Shown piece after piece: positions 8,965-17,529 of a stretch of 41,905 nt of DNA. Below the pieces are notes generated by a model. The model saw only the letters and a program-made list of their open reading frames with translations, made no database searches and was not told the DNA's origin. How positions within the stretch are numbered: the stretch's first letter is position 1; each line of letters starts with the position of its first letter. The DNA is from Streptomyces cinnamoneus (GTDB lineage: Bacteria > Actinomycetota > Actinomycetes > Streptomycetales > Streptomycetaceae): assembly GCF_014650495.1 (NCBI RefSeq), contig NZ_BMVB01000001.1:1-41905 (forward strand), written 5' to 3'. Position numbers and translations under genes: made by a program.

Positions 8965-10173
8965 GTGCCCGGCTTCCGCCCGAAGAGCTCACCCCTGGAC
9001 TCGCTGCGCCCGGCCGCGTTCGGCGCGGACCCGGCGGGGGAGCGGATGGCGCGCATCAGGCGGTCGCCGAACTTCGCCGACGGCGTGTTCGTCAACCCCG
9101 AGGGCGAGCGGCACGCGCCGTCCGGTTCCCTGCTGACGTACCTGCCGACGTACTTCCGCAGGGAGGAGCGCCTGCGCAGAGCACCCGCGCACGCCGTGCC
9201 CGTCCACCCCACCACCGTCGCCGACCTGGCCGTCCCCGCCGCCTCGGGGCTGCGCCTCACCTGGATGGGCCACTCCAGCGTGCTGGCCGAGATCGACGGC
9301 GCCCGGGTGCTGTTCGACCCGGTGTGGTCCGAGCGCTGCTCGCCCTTCGCCTTCGCGGGCCCCCGGCGGCTGCACCCGGTGCCGGTGCCGCTGGCCGAAA
9401 CCGGCCGCATCGACGCGGTGGTGATCTCCCACGACCACTACGACCACCTGGACATGCCGACGGTCCGGGCCCTGGCCCGGCGCGGGACGGCCTTCGTCGT
9501 GCCCCTCGGCGTCGGTGCCCACCTGGAGCACTGGGGCGTGCCGGCGGACCGCATCACCGAGCTCGACTGGCACGAGCAGACCCACGTCGCGGGCCTCACC
9601 CTGACCGCCACCCCCGCCCGGCACTTCTGCGGGCGCGGCCTGCGCAACACCCAGCACACCCTGTGGGCCTCCTGGGTGGTCGCCGGTCCCGGCCACCGCA
9701 TCTTCCACAGCGGCGACACCGGCTACTTCCCCGGCTTCGCCGCCATCGGTGCGCAGTACGGGCCGTTCGACGTGACCATGGTGCAAGTCGGTGCCTACAG
9801 CGAAGAGTTCTGGCCCGACATCCACATGACGCCCGAGGAGGGCATGCGGGCCCACGCCGACCTCCAGGGCGACGCCTCGTCGGGTCTCATGATGCCCATC
9901 CACTGGGGCACGTTCACCCTGGCCCCGCACCCCTGGGAGGAGCCCGCCGAGGGCACCCTCTCCGCGGCCCGGCGCACCGGCGCAAGGATCGCCGTGCCCC
10001 GGCCGGGGCAGCCCTTCGAGCCGGTCGCCGGGCTGCCGCTCGACCCCTGGTGGCGCCAGGTCGCGGCCCGCCCGGAGGGCGGCCGGACGGCGGTGGAAAC
10101 AGGAACGTCGCCGGCCGGCCGGGCCGCCGGCGCCGTCGAGACCGCGGCCGTCGGGGCCACCGTCCGCGCCTAG
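8965..10173 (+). CDS. MBL-fold metal-dependent hydrolase (UlaG/NAPE-PLD-like)
   Basis: This 402-residue protein starts at the GTG at 8965, with AGGAGG four bases upstream; an upstream ATG-less extension to 8878 is unlikely. Metallo-beta-lactamase motifs are present in order: WMGHSSVLAEIDGARVLFDP, the zinc motif SHDHYDHLD, TPARHFCGRGL, HSGDTGYFPGF with the bridging Asp, and MPIHWGTFTLAPHPWEEP with the last His. The LDP-x-W and HWGTF blocks resemble the N-acyl-phosphatidylethanolamine phospholipase D-like branch. There is no signal peptide. It probably hydrolyses a phosphodiester or ester, substrate unknown. The C-terminal 35 residues are Ala/Gly-rich and probably disordered. Confidence 0.9.
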   Translation: MPGFRPKSSPLDSLRPAAFGADPAGERMARIRRSPNFADGVFVNPEGERHAPSGSLLTYLPTYFRREERLRRAPAHAVPVHPTTVADLAVPAASGLRLTWMGHSSVLAEIDGARVLFDPVWSERCSPFAFAGPRRLHPVPVPLAETGRIDAVVISHDHYDHLDMPTVRALARRGTAFVVPLGVGAHLEHWGVPADRITELDWHEQTHVAGLTLTATPARHFCGRGLRNTQHTLWASWVVAGPGHRIFHSGDTGYFPGFAAIGAQYGPFDVTMVQVGAYSEEFWPDIHMTPEEGMRAHADLQGDASSGLMMPIHWGTFTLAPHPWEEPAEGTLSAARRTGARIAVPRPGQPFEPVAGLPLDPWWRQVAARPEGGRTAVETGTSPAGRAAGAVETAAVGATVRA

Positions 10174-10212
10174 CACCGGGGTTGGCACCCGGGGTGGGCT
10201 TTTTCCGTACAC
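10174..10212 (+). terminator. possible terminator after MBL hydrolase
   Basis: CCGGG / CCCGG with a 7-base loop starts just after the stop and is followed by GGTGGGCTTTTT. The stem is short; the T run makes termination plausible. Confidence 0.4.
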
Positions 10213-10267
10213 ATGTGCGTGTCCCCCTTGTCATGCGCGGGAACGGCGGCTTCAATGCCTGACGACG

Positions 10268-10286
10268 GTTAGGAAAGCTTCCTAAC
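10268..10286 (+). promoter_or_regulatory. CsnR-type operator upstream of chitosanase
   Basis: GTTAGGAA-AGC-TTCCTAAC is an 8-bp-arm dyad 33 bp before the chitosanase start. It matches the palindromic operator type bound by the ROK-family repressor CsnR in front of Streptomyces csnA, which is released by chitosan oligosaccharides (established for that family). CsnR itself is not encoded in the window. Confidence 0.75.
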
Positions 10287-10319
10287 GCATTGCCGGAACG
10301 ATCGGGAACGGAGTTCTGC

Positions 10320-11207
10320 ATGCCCGCGCGCACCTCGCACCAGATGAAGACGCCCCTGCGGAGAGGGGTCACTCGGGCCGTCCTCCTCGGTGCGGCCCTG
10401 TCCCTGCCCGCCACCCTCGTCCTGGGCGGCATCGGCCAGGCGGCGCCGGTGGCGCAGGCCCGGGCGGACGCCGCGTACGCCGTCGGCACCTCCGCGGCCG
10501 GCCTGGACGACCCCCGCACGAAGGACATCGCCATGCGCGTGGTGTCGAGCGCGGAGAACTCCTCGCTCGACTGGCGCGGCCAGTTCAAGTACATCGAGGA
10601 CATAGGCGACGGCCGCGGCTACACCGCCGGCATCATCGGCTTCTGTTCCGGCACCGGCGACATGCTCGACCTCGTCGAGCTCTACACCAAGAAGAAGCCG
10701 GGCAACCCGCTCGCCACGTACCTCCCCGCCCTGCGCAAGGTCAACGGCAGCGACTCGCACGACGGCCTCGGCAAGTCCTTCGAGGACGCCTGGCGCAAGG
10801 CCGCCCAGGACAAGGCGTTCCAGGACGCCCAGGAGTCGGAGCGCGACCGGGTGTACTTCAACCCCGCTGTCAAGCAGGCGAAGAGCGACGGCCTGCGCGC
10901 GCTGGGCCAGTTCGTCTACTACGACGCGATCGTCATGCACGGCGGCGGCAACGACAAGTACAGCTTCGGCGGCATCCGCAAGACCGCCCTGTCCAAGGCC
11001 AAGCCCCCGGCCGAGGGCGGCGACGAGAAGACCTACCTCAACGCCTTCCTCGACGCCCGCAAGAAGGCCATGCAGAGCGAGAAGGCCCACGAGGACACCA
11101 GCCGCGTCGACACCGCGCAGCGCGTGTTCCTGTACAACGGCAACTTCGCCTTCAAGCCGCCGCTGAAGTGGAAGGTCTACGGCGAGGCGTTCGAGATCAA
11201 GGAATAG
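10320..11207 (+). CDS. csnA: secreted chitosanase, glycoside hydrolase family 46
   Basis: This is a 295-residue precursor. The ATG at 10320 has GGAACGGAG upstream. The N-terminus has a basic stretch (PLRRGVTRA), a hydrophobic core (VLLGAALSLPATLVLGG) and probable cleavage after an A-x-A near residue 48. The mature part is a GH46 endo-chitosanase: SSAENSSLDWRGQFKYIEDI and GDGRGYTAGIIGF contain the catalytic pair Glu79 and Asp97. Their 18-residue spacing is the same as Glu22/Asp40 of the Streptomyces sp. N174 enzyme. It hydrolyses beta-1,4 links in chitosan outside the cell. The CsnR-like operator at 10268 indicates repression until chitosan breakdown products are present. Confidence 0.95.
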   Translation: MPARTSHQMKTPLRRGVTRAVLLGAALSLPATLVLGGIGQAAPVAQARADAAYAVGTSAAGLDDPRTKDIAMRVVSSAENSSLDWRGQFKYIEDIGDGRGYTAGIIGFCSGTGDMLDLVELYTKKKPGNPLATYLPALRKVNGSDSHDGLGKSFEDAWRKAAQDKAFQDAQESERDRVYFNPAVKQAKSDGLRALGQFVYYDAIVMHGGGNDKYSFGGIRKTALSKAKPPAEGGDEKTYLNAFLDARKKAMQSEKAHEDTSRVDTAQRVFLYNGNFAFKPPLKWKVYGEAFEIKE

Positions 11208-11285
11208 GACCGGCCCACCGGGACGACCGCCCGCGCACCGGCCTCGGGGCAGTGCGCGGGCGGCCGGCCGTCCGGAGCCCGGCCG

Positions 11286-14200
11286 TCAGTGGCCCGGGCC
11301 GTGCTCCATGTCGCAGCACGAGTCGCGGCGCAGCTGCCGCCCGACGTCCAGCCAGTCCCCGTGCGGGCGGCCGTGGCGCATCGCCGGGGCGCCGGCCCGC
11401 TCGTAAGCCCCCACCAGCTCGCTCTGCCGGTACTCGACGCCGCCGCGCAGCACCGCCGTCGTCCGCACGAGCGTGGAGAAGTCGGTGAACGGGTCCCCGT
11501 CGATGACCGTGGCGTCGGCGAGCTTGCCCGGCTCCAGCGTCCCCAGGTCCCGCTCCGCACCGAAGGCCCGCGCGGGCAGCACGGTCGCGGTGCGCAACGC
11601 CTGCGCGGCCGACAGCCCGTGCTCGTGCAGGGCCCGCAGCCCCAGGTGCAGGGAGAGGCCGACGGGCACCAGCGGGGCGTCCGTGCCGAGCGCGACGACG
11701 CCGCCCCCCGACAGCACCCGCCGGTAGACCTCCATCTCGCGGCCCAGCGCCGTCAGCTGGTCGGCAGTGGGCGCCTTCGCCGCCGTCTGCTGCACGAGCG
11801 TCACATCCCACGGCGGCATCAGCGCGGTCACCCGGGGGTCCTCGGCCAGCGCCGGGTCCGACCCCAGCAACGGCACCGACGTGAAGATCGTGGCGATCAG
11901 CCGGAAGTCGGTGGCGGTGTAGATCTCCGCCACGTCCTGGTAGGACCGCCCCGTCGCCGACGTCGCGTGCCCGAACTCCAGCCGCTGCGTCGCCTGCAGA
12001 TGCGTCGTCAGGTCCTGGCCCAGCTGCACGCCGGGCGAGCACAGGTGACTGCCCGTGCGCACCCCGAGCCGCTCGTGCGCGAAGCGGGCGGCCTCCTCCA
12101 TCACCCAGCCGGGAGCGCGGACGTACGTCTTGACGAAGTCCCAGTCCAGCGCCTCCGCCCGGGACAGCGACCGGCGCAGCCCCTCCCGCGTCCGGTGCGC
12201 CCGGCCCATGCTGTACGCGACCCGCGGGCCGTCCAGCAGCTCCCCGCTGGTCAGCAGCCGAGGCCCGGCCAGCTCGCCCGCCGCCACGGCCTCCCGGATA
12301 CGGGCCTGCTCGTAGGCGAACCCGCCGAAGGAGACGGCTGTGGTGATCCCGTACGCCAGCTGGAGGGCGGCCTGCCGGCCGCCGTAGGTGTACTGCCAGG
12401 GGTGGGTGTGGGCGTCCCACAGGCCGGGGATCACTGTCTGCCGCGACGCGTCGACCGTGCGCTGGGCGTTCCGGCGCGCGCGGTGCGCCTCGACGGCGGC
12501 GATGCGGCCGTCCCGCACCACCAGGTCGACGTCCTCGCGCACCGCCGTGCCCGTGCCGTCCCAGAACCGGCCGGCGTGCACGACCGTGTCGACGGGGGCC
12601 GGGCGCCGGTGGTCCAGGGCGACGGGGACCGTGCGCGTGCCGCCGTCCACGGTGTCCAGCAGCCGCAGCCGGCCGGCGGACAGATACAGCAGCGAGCGCC
12701 CGTCGGCGGACCAGGAGGGGTGGTCGGCGGCCTCGTCCGTCAGCCGGCGCGGCGCGCCGTCGGGCGTTCCGTCGGCCCGTACGGGCACCAGCCACAGCGC
12801 CGACTCGCTGATCACGGCCATGGTGCGGCCGTCGGGCGACCAGACCGGGCCGGAGTCGTAGCGGTCGGAGACGGAGGCGTGCGGGGCGATCGCGTGCAGA
12901 CGGGCGGTGCCGTCGGCCGTGTCGACGACCCGGATGAGGTTGTATCCCTCGCGGAAGCGCTGGTTGAGGCGGTTGCGGTCGCAGAAGGCGACGTAGCGCC
13001 CGTCGGGCGACCAGCTCGGTCTGCCCGGCAGCCCGCCGGCCCCCAGCGGAGCCGCCAGCACCCGCTCGGTGCCGGCCGCGAGATCGCGCACGACGAGGTT
13101 CCCGGACAGGTCCAGACAGGCGAGCCGCGTGCCGTCGGGCGACAGCGCCGGCTGCACGCGCCCGCCGGTGGCCAGCACGCTCTCCTCGCCCGAGGCCAGG
13201 TCCCGGCGGCGGACGGCGAACAGCCCGTCGCGGTCGTCGGCGTAGAGCAGCGCCCGGCCGTCCCGCGTCCAGGACGGGCCCAGGAGGTAGCGGGTGGGAT
13301 CGGCCTTCACCACCTGCCGCGGCGCGCGGCCGCCGGAGACGTCCGCGACCCACAGGGAGTTGAGCGCGGCGAAGGCCACCCGGCGCCCGTCGGGCGACAG
13401 CGCGGGCAGGTGCAGCGCCCGGACACGGCGTACGCCGCCCCCCGTGGCGACGTCGTACCGCTTGACGTCGTAGCGCGGCCGCTCCACCGGCAGCTTCGCC
13501 GAGAAGGGGAGGGTGACCGACGCCACACCGCCGGCCGTGGCGGGCGGAGTGGGCGCGGGGGCCGCGGAGGGGTGGGGGAGGGAGTCGGCGGCCGGGGGCG
13601 TCACGCCGGCCGCGGCGGCTCCCGGCCGGACGATACGGAACTGGCCGCTCACCGTCAGCAGCAGCTCGTCCCGCCCCACCCACCGCGGGGGCACCGGCTC
13701 CACGTCCCCGTCCACGGGCACCGCCGCCCCGTCGACGACCAGGGTGCAGGAGGCGGCGGGCGCGGGCGTCGTCCGGAGATAGGCCAGTCGCCCGTTCGGC
13801 GCGACGGCGGGCGTCATGACCTGGGCGGCGACCGTCTCGGTGTGCTCGGCCCGCACCGGCCCCTGCCCGTCGGCGGGCACGGAGGCGACGGTCCGGGCCT
13901 CCAGTGCCCCGGCCACGACACGGCCCCGCACGAACAGCAGCCGCTTGCCGTCGGGCGACCAGACGGGGTCGAAGTCCTCCCACGCCCCGTCCTGCCCCGG
14001 GCCCTCCTGCCCGGCCAGCCCGGTGACCTGCGTCAGCGCACCGGTCCGCACGTCCACCACCCACACGCGGTACGGGCTGCCCGCCACCGGGTCGCCGCCG
14101 CGCTCGGAGGCGAAGGCGATGCGCTTCCCGTCCGGCGACCACGCAGGCCCCCGGTCGTCCCAGGGCCCGTCCGTCAGCTGCCGCAGCTCCGACCCGTCGG

Positions 14201-14564
14201 TGCGCAGCGTCCACACATGGAAGCCGCCGCCCCGGTAGGCGCAGACGGCCAGCGACCTCCCGTCGGGGGAGTGGACGGGACGGGTTGGCTCAAGATCCGC
14301 CGGAGTGATCGCGACGGCCTCCCCTCCCTTGCGGGGAACGGACCACAGGACGTTCTGCACCTCGGCGATCAACTGCTCGCCGGAAGGCGAGAGGGAGGCC
14401 GCCCCGTTGGTGGCCGCGGAGAAGGAGAGGACGGTGCGGGCGGTACGCGCCGAGGCCGCCGCATCCAGCGGCAGAGCGGCGACCGTACCGGCCGCGGCCC
14501 CGGCTGCGGCGGCCGTCCCGGCTGCCGTCCGCAGAAATCCTCTACGCGACATGCTGGTGTTCAA
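11286..14564 (-). CDS. exported beta-propeller/amidohydrolase fusion protein
   Basis: This protein has about 1092 residues. The likely start is TTG at 14564, with AGGAGG four bases upstream; an ATG at 14552 (MSRRGF) is the alternative. The N-terminus SRRGFLRTAAGTAAA is a twin-arginine signal, so it is exported folded. Residues about 60-640 hold about nine TolB/PD40 propeller motifs of the form PxWSPDGKR. From about residue 660 comes an amidohydrolase domain: VVHAGRFWDG, then GLWDAHTHP with the metal-binding H-x-H near 715, a Lys in DFVKTYVRAP that may be carbamylated, GTDAPL, and VIDGDPFTDFSTLVRTTAV. Such fusions occur in actinobacteria and resemble prolidase/imidazolonepropionase-type hydrolases. 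The substrate is unknown. It is convergent with chitosanase and divergent from the YjbR gene. Confidence 0.9.
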   Translation of the reverse strand: MNTSMSRRGFLRTAAGTAAAAGAAAGTVAALPLDAAASARTARTVLSFSAATNGAASLSPSGEQLIAEVQNVLWSVPRKGGEAVAITPADLEPTRPVHSPDGRSLAVCAYRGGGFHVWTLRTDGSELRQLTDGPWDDRGPAWSPDGKRIAFASERGGDPVAGSPYRVWVVDVRTGALTQVTGLAGQEGPGQDGAWEDFDPVWSPDGKRLLFVRGRVVAGALEARTVASVPADGQGPVRAEHTETVAAQVMTPAVAPNGRLAYLRTTPAPAASCTLVVDGAAVPVDGDVEPVPPRWVGRDELLLTVSGQFRIVRPGAAAAGVTPPAADSLPHPSAAPAPTPPATAGGVASVTLPFSAKLPVERPRYDVKRYDVATGGGVRRVRALHLPALSPDGRRVAFAALNSLWVADVSGGRAPRQVVKADPTRYLLGPSWTRDGRALLYADDRDGLFAVRRRDLASGEESVLATGGRVQPALSPDGTRLACLDLSGNLVVRDLAAGTERVLAAPLGAGGLPGRPSWSPDGRYVAFCDRNRLNQRFREGYNLIRVVDTADGTARLHAIAPHASVSDRYDSGPVWSPDGRTMAVISESALWLVPVRADGTPDGAPRRLTDEAADHPSWSADGRSLLYLSAGRLRLLDTVDGGTRTVPVALDHRRPAPVDTVVHAGRFWDGTGTAVREDVDLVVRDGRIAAVEAHRARRNAQRTVDASRQTVIPGLWDAHTHPWQYTYGGRQAALQLAYGITTAVSFGGFAYEQARIREAVAAGELAGPRLLTSGELLDGPRVAYSMGRAHRTREGLRRSLSRAEALDWDFVKTYVRAPGWVMEEAARFAHERLGVRTGSHLCSPGVQLGQDLTTHLQATQRLEFGHATSATGRSYQDVAEIYTATDFRLIATIFTSVPLLGSDPALAEDPRVTALMPPWDVTLVQQTAAKAPTADQLTALGREMEVYRRVLSGGGVVALGTDAPLVPVGLSLHLGLRALHEHGLSAAQALRTATVLPARAFGAERDLGTLEPGKLADATVIDGDPFTDFSTLVRTTAVLRGGVEYRQSELVGAYERAGAPAMRHGRPHGDWLDVGRQLRRDSCCDMEHGPGH

Positions 14565-14758
14565 CTGTCCTCCTGTGTCAAGGGAGTTGGGTGAGTTGGC
14601 AGCTAAAATCCAAAGGGCGATGGTTGCATGCCGTACAGGTCGCAGGTCAACACCGCACCAAGCCTGAGAAAGCGGGCATTGTCAGTGCCGGGCGCTAGGG
14701 TCGTCGGTATCCGGCGCCACCCCGGACGCGCCGGGTGAGACGGGAACGGAGCGCAGCC

Positions 14759-15106
14759 ATGGTCACTGCCGAGGACGTTCGCACCATCGCCCTCTCCCTG
14801 CCGGAGACATCGGAGAAGCTCGCGTGGGGCATGCCCACGTTCCGGGTGGGCGGCAAGATCTTCGCGTCCCTCGCGGACGACGACGCCTCCATGGGCGTGA
14901 AGTGCCCGCAGCAGGACAGGGCCGGGCTGATCGCCTCGGAGCCGCGCAAATTCTTCATCCGAACGGGTCACGACGACCGCTACGCGTGGCTGCGCGTCCG
15001 CCTGACGGCCGTCGAGGACACCGCAGAGCTCCGCGTCATCCTCGAAGACTCCTGGCGCCAGACGGCCCCCCGCACGCTGACGGAAGCCCACCCCGACCTG
15101 ACGTGA
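14759..15106 (+). CDS. MmcQ/YjbR family protein
   Basis: This 115-residue protein starts at the ATG at 14759 with CGGAG upstream. It shows the YjbR/MmcQ-like fold motifs: [36 protein letters not shown], and [20 protein letters not shown]. The family has a 'double-wing' structure often labelled DNA-binding, with no firm biochemical role. It is a single-gene unit next to a tRNA. Confidence 0.88.
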   Translation: MVTAEDVRTIALSLPETSEKLAWGMPTFRVGGKIFASLADDDASMGVKCPQQDRAGLIASEPRKFFIRTGHDDRYAWLRVRLTAVEDTAELRVILEDSWRQTAPRTLTEAHPDLT

Positions 15107-15265
15107 GGTGACGACGCCCTCGCCGTGCGCGACGACCCTCCCGGGGGCTCTCCCGCCGCCTCCCGCCCCTTCCCGCCCCCGAAAGCCGTGCGCGACCACC
15201 TCACGAAGTGCGGTATTGTTCTCGTGCGCGGTCGGCAAGGGCGAAAGTCCGGGCCGGACAAGCAC

Positions 15266-15342
<77 letters not shown>

Positions 15343-15363
15343 GCGATTTTCGCAGGTCGGAGG

Positions 15364-15389
15364 CCCTGTATCCAGCATTGGAGACAGGG
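15364..15389. terminator. hairpin terminator between tRNA and convergent gene
   Basis: CCCTGT / ACAGGG outer stem plus TCCA / TGGA inner stem around loop GCAT lies 22 bp after the tRNA and 24 bp before the end of the minus-strand gene. It probably stops both transcripts. Confidence 0.6.
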
Positions 15390-15412
15390 TCTTCGTCGTA
15401 CCCGCCGCGGGA

Positions 15413-16366
15413 TCAGTACGTGAGCCGGGCGATGACCGGTGCGTGGTCGGAAACCGGCTTGCCCCGCCGTTCAGCCGGCTGCTCGTTGACGTCGGGCAAG
15501 GGATCCAGTGCCCCCACGAAGGCTTCCTCGACGCGGGACAGCAACGAGCGGCTGACCAGAATGTGGTCGATCAACTCGTGCTGGCCCTCGAAGATGCGGG
15601 AGAAGGGCTGCTTCCCGATCAGCGGCGCCAGGTTCCACAGCCGCTTCGCGTCACCGTTGTCCGGATGATCGAACCCGGCGGTCCCGATCTGAGAACCGGG
15701 CGGGCCGCAGAGGATCTGTGTGGTGGCTGCGGTGGGTCCATCGTTGAAATCGCCCAGAACGGCGACATCGTGCTGACGGCCGTCACCGGCGAGGAGCTCG
15801 TCGGTCAGAGCGCGCAGGGCGACGGCCTCGGCCCCACGACGGAAGAGCGCGTAGGCGTTGTAGCGCGCGCGTTCCCCCTCGTCATGGGGAACATGCCGCT
15901 GCGGAGGCGGAGGGGGAAACGTCAGGAGCTTCGACTTGAGATGGCACACCGCCAGCGCAAGGGTGTGTCCGGCGGAGGGTTCCACACGCACCGCGAGCAC
16001 ACCACGGCCTGCGGAATCCGCGGACGTTCCGTCGTCCTCGATCTGCACCGGCCGAAGACGCTCAGGGAATGCCGTCGCGTCCTTCACCTTGGTCAGCGGA
16101 AGACGGCTGATGAAGCCGACGCGAATACCGCGGACGTCCGGGTGCTCGGACAGGGCGGTGTGCCATTCCCCGTCCAGTCGGCTGACGAGGTCCGCGAGAG
16201 CGTCCGGATTGCCGACCTCCTGAATCCCCAGAACGTCCGGACCGAGCCGGTTGATCGTGCCGGCCAGCCCCTTGAGCTTTGCCTCGTACTCCTCCTCGGT
16301 CTCCGGGCCGGACGGCTCACCGACCCGGAACAGGTTCTCCACGTTCCATGTACCGATGATCGTCAT
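15413..16366 (-). CDS. endonuclease/exonuclease/phosphatase (EEP) family hydrolase
   Basis: The protein has 317 residues; the ATG has GGGGAG five bases upstream. EEP motifs appear in order: GTWNVENLF with the metal-side Asn, GIQEV with the metal-binding Glu, [16 protein letters not shown] with the catalytic Asp/Asn pair, [10 protein letters not shown], and [10 protein letters not shown] with the catalytic His at the end. These residues are those of Mg-dependent phosphodiesterases such as DNase I and exonuclease III. There is no signal peptide, so the substrate could be nucleic acid or a small phosphodiester. It is a single-gene unit on the minus strand. Confidence 0.9.
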   Translation of the reverse strand: MTIIGTWNVENLFRVGEPSGPETEEEYEAKLKGLAGTINRLGPDVLGIQEVGNPDALADLVSRLDGEWHTALSEHPDVRGIRVGFISRLPLTKVKDATAFPERLRPVQIEDDGTSADSAGRGVLAVRVEPSAGHTLALAVCHLKSKLLTFPPPPPQRHVPHDEGERARYNAYALFRRGAEAVALRALTDELLAGDGRQHDVAVLGDFNDGPTAATTQILCGPPGSQIGTAGFDHPDNGDAKRLWNLAPLIGKQPFSRIFEGQHELIDHILVSRSLLSRVEEAFVGALDPLPDVNEQPAERRGKPVSDHAPVIARLTY

Positions 16367-16509
16367 ACCGGCTCCCCGAGGTCGCAGGTCAGCGTGCTCT
16401 CCCTGCCAGTCTCAAGAGACGGTGACCGGACCGCCCGTCCGAGTAGGCGGAGCGAGTGAAGGAGGGACGAGGGGCTTTCCCGGACCGGCTGCGCGCCTGC
16501 TGCCGCCCG

Positions 16510-17529
16510 TCAGCCCAGGCCGTCCGCGCCCACCCGGCCGGACCACTCGTCCCGTGCCGCCTCGGACAGCGGCTGGACCGTGGCGTCCAGGTCGTGGACC
16601 GGGGACGCGTCCTCGTACCAGGACTCGACGACCGCGTTGCCCCAGAAGTCGCGGCGACGGTCGTCGCGGACGTTCCAGCGGTGGGTCTCGTGGTCCGGGT
16701 CACCGGTGTAGTAGTCGGAGGTGTAGATCTCCACGCGGTGGCCGTCGGGGTCGCGGAGGTAGAGATAGAAGGCGTTGGAGACGCCGTGCCGGCCGGGACC
16801 GCGTTCGATGCGGTGTTCCTGGTGCAGGGCGCCGAGGATGTCGGCGGCGCGCAGGACATGGTGGGACTCGTGGGTCGCCAGGCCGAGGTGGTGCAGGCGG
16901 GGTCCGGCCCCCGAGGTGAAGGCCACGTCGTGGACGGTCGGTTTGCGGTACATCCACGCCGCGTACAGCTCGTGGGCGTCGCCCTCGATGGTCTCCGAGC
17001 AGCGGAAGCCGAGGGACGCGTAGTGCGCGTACGCCGCGGCGACGTCCGGCGTGCAGATGTTGAAGTGGTCCAGGCGGGCGACCTCTGCTCCGTGCCGCAG
17101 GTCGTAGCGCTGGATGAGGCGTTCGGCGCGCTCGATGCCGTGGAAGAACTCGATGGGAAAGCCGAGCGGGTCGACGACGCGGACGGCGTCCCCCACCCCG
17201 CGGGTCCCGCGCCCGGCGGGGACGCGCCGGGTGGCACAGCCCAGCCGCCCGAAGAACCGCTCGGCCCTTTCCACGTCTCCCGGTGTACGCACCCGGTAGG
17301 CGATGTGGTCCAGGGCGGCGACATCGGCCCTGCGCAGGACCACGGAGTGGTGGGTCAGCTCGTCCGTGCCGCGCAGGCAGAGCGTGCCGCCGTCCTCGTA
17401 CTGCACGTGGAGACCGAGGAGGTCCGCCCAGAACCACCGTGCCCGGGCCAGGTCGGTGACCGTGAGCTGGGCGTAGGCGGCGCGGACGACGTCGGGGGCC
17501 CGGTCCGTCCGGTGCTCGCTCGTCGTCAT
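16510..17529 (-). CDS. hpaD: 3,4-dihydroxyphenylacetate (homoprotocatechuate) 2,3-dioxygenase
   Basis: This 339-residue type I extradiol ring-cleaving dioxygenase has two vicinal-oxygen-chelate modules. The ATG at 17529 has GGGAGG just upstream and overlaps the hpaE stop (ATGA). The metal ligands fall at His155 (ARLDHFNICT), His214 (RLHHLGLAT) and Glu267 (HRVEIYT), with the second-sphere His at 200. These are the same numbers as in the well-studied Brevibacterium fuscum enzyme, so the length and register are conserved. It opens homoprotocatechuate to 5-carboxymethyl-2-hydroxymuconate semialdehyde using Fe(II) or Mn(II) and O2. It is the third gene of the hpaB-E-D operon. Confidence 0.93.
   Translation of the reverse strand: MTTSEHRTDRAPDVVRAAYAQLTVTDLARARWFWADLLGLHVQYEDGGTLCLRGTDELTHHSVVLRRADVAALDHIAYRVRTPGDVERAERFFGRLGCATRRVPAGRGTRGVGDAVRVVDPLGFPIEFFHGIERAERLIQRYDLRHGAEVARLDHFNICTPDVAAAYAHYASLGFRCSETIEGDAHELYAAWMYRKPTVHDVAFTSGAGPRLHHLGLATHESHHVLRAADILGALHQEHRIERGPGRHGVSNAFYLYLRDPDGHRVEIYTSDYYTGDPDHETHRWNVRDDRRRDFWGNAVVESWYEDASPVHDLDATVQPLSEAARDEWSGRVGADGLG

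Noticed and set aside
11289..14594. 1101-codon plus-strand frame opposite the amidohydrolase
   Set aside because: It is the complement shadow of the minus-strand gene, which has a Tat signal, propeller motifs and metal ligands.
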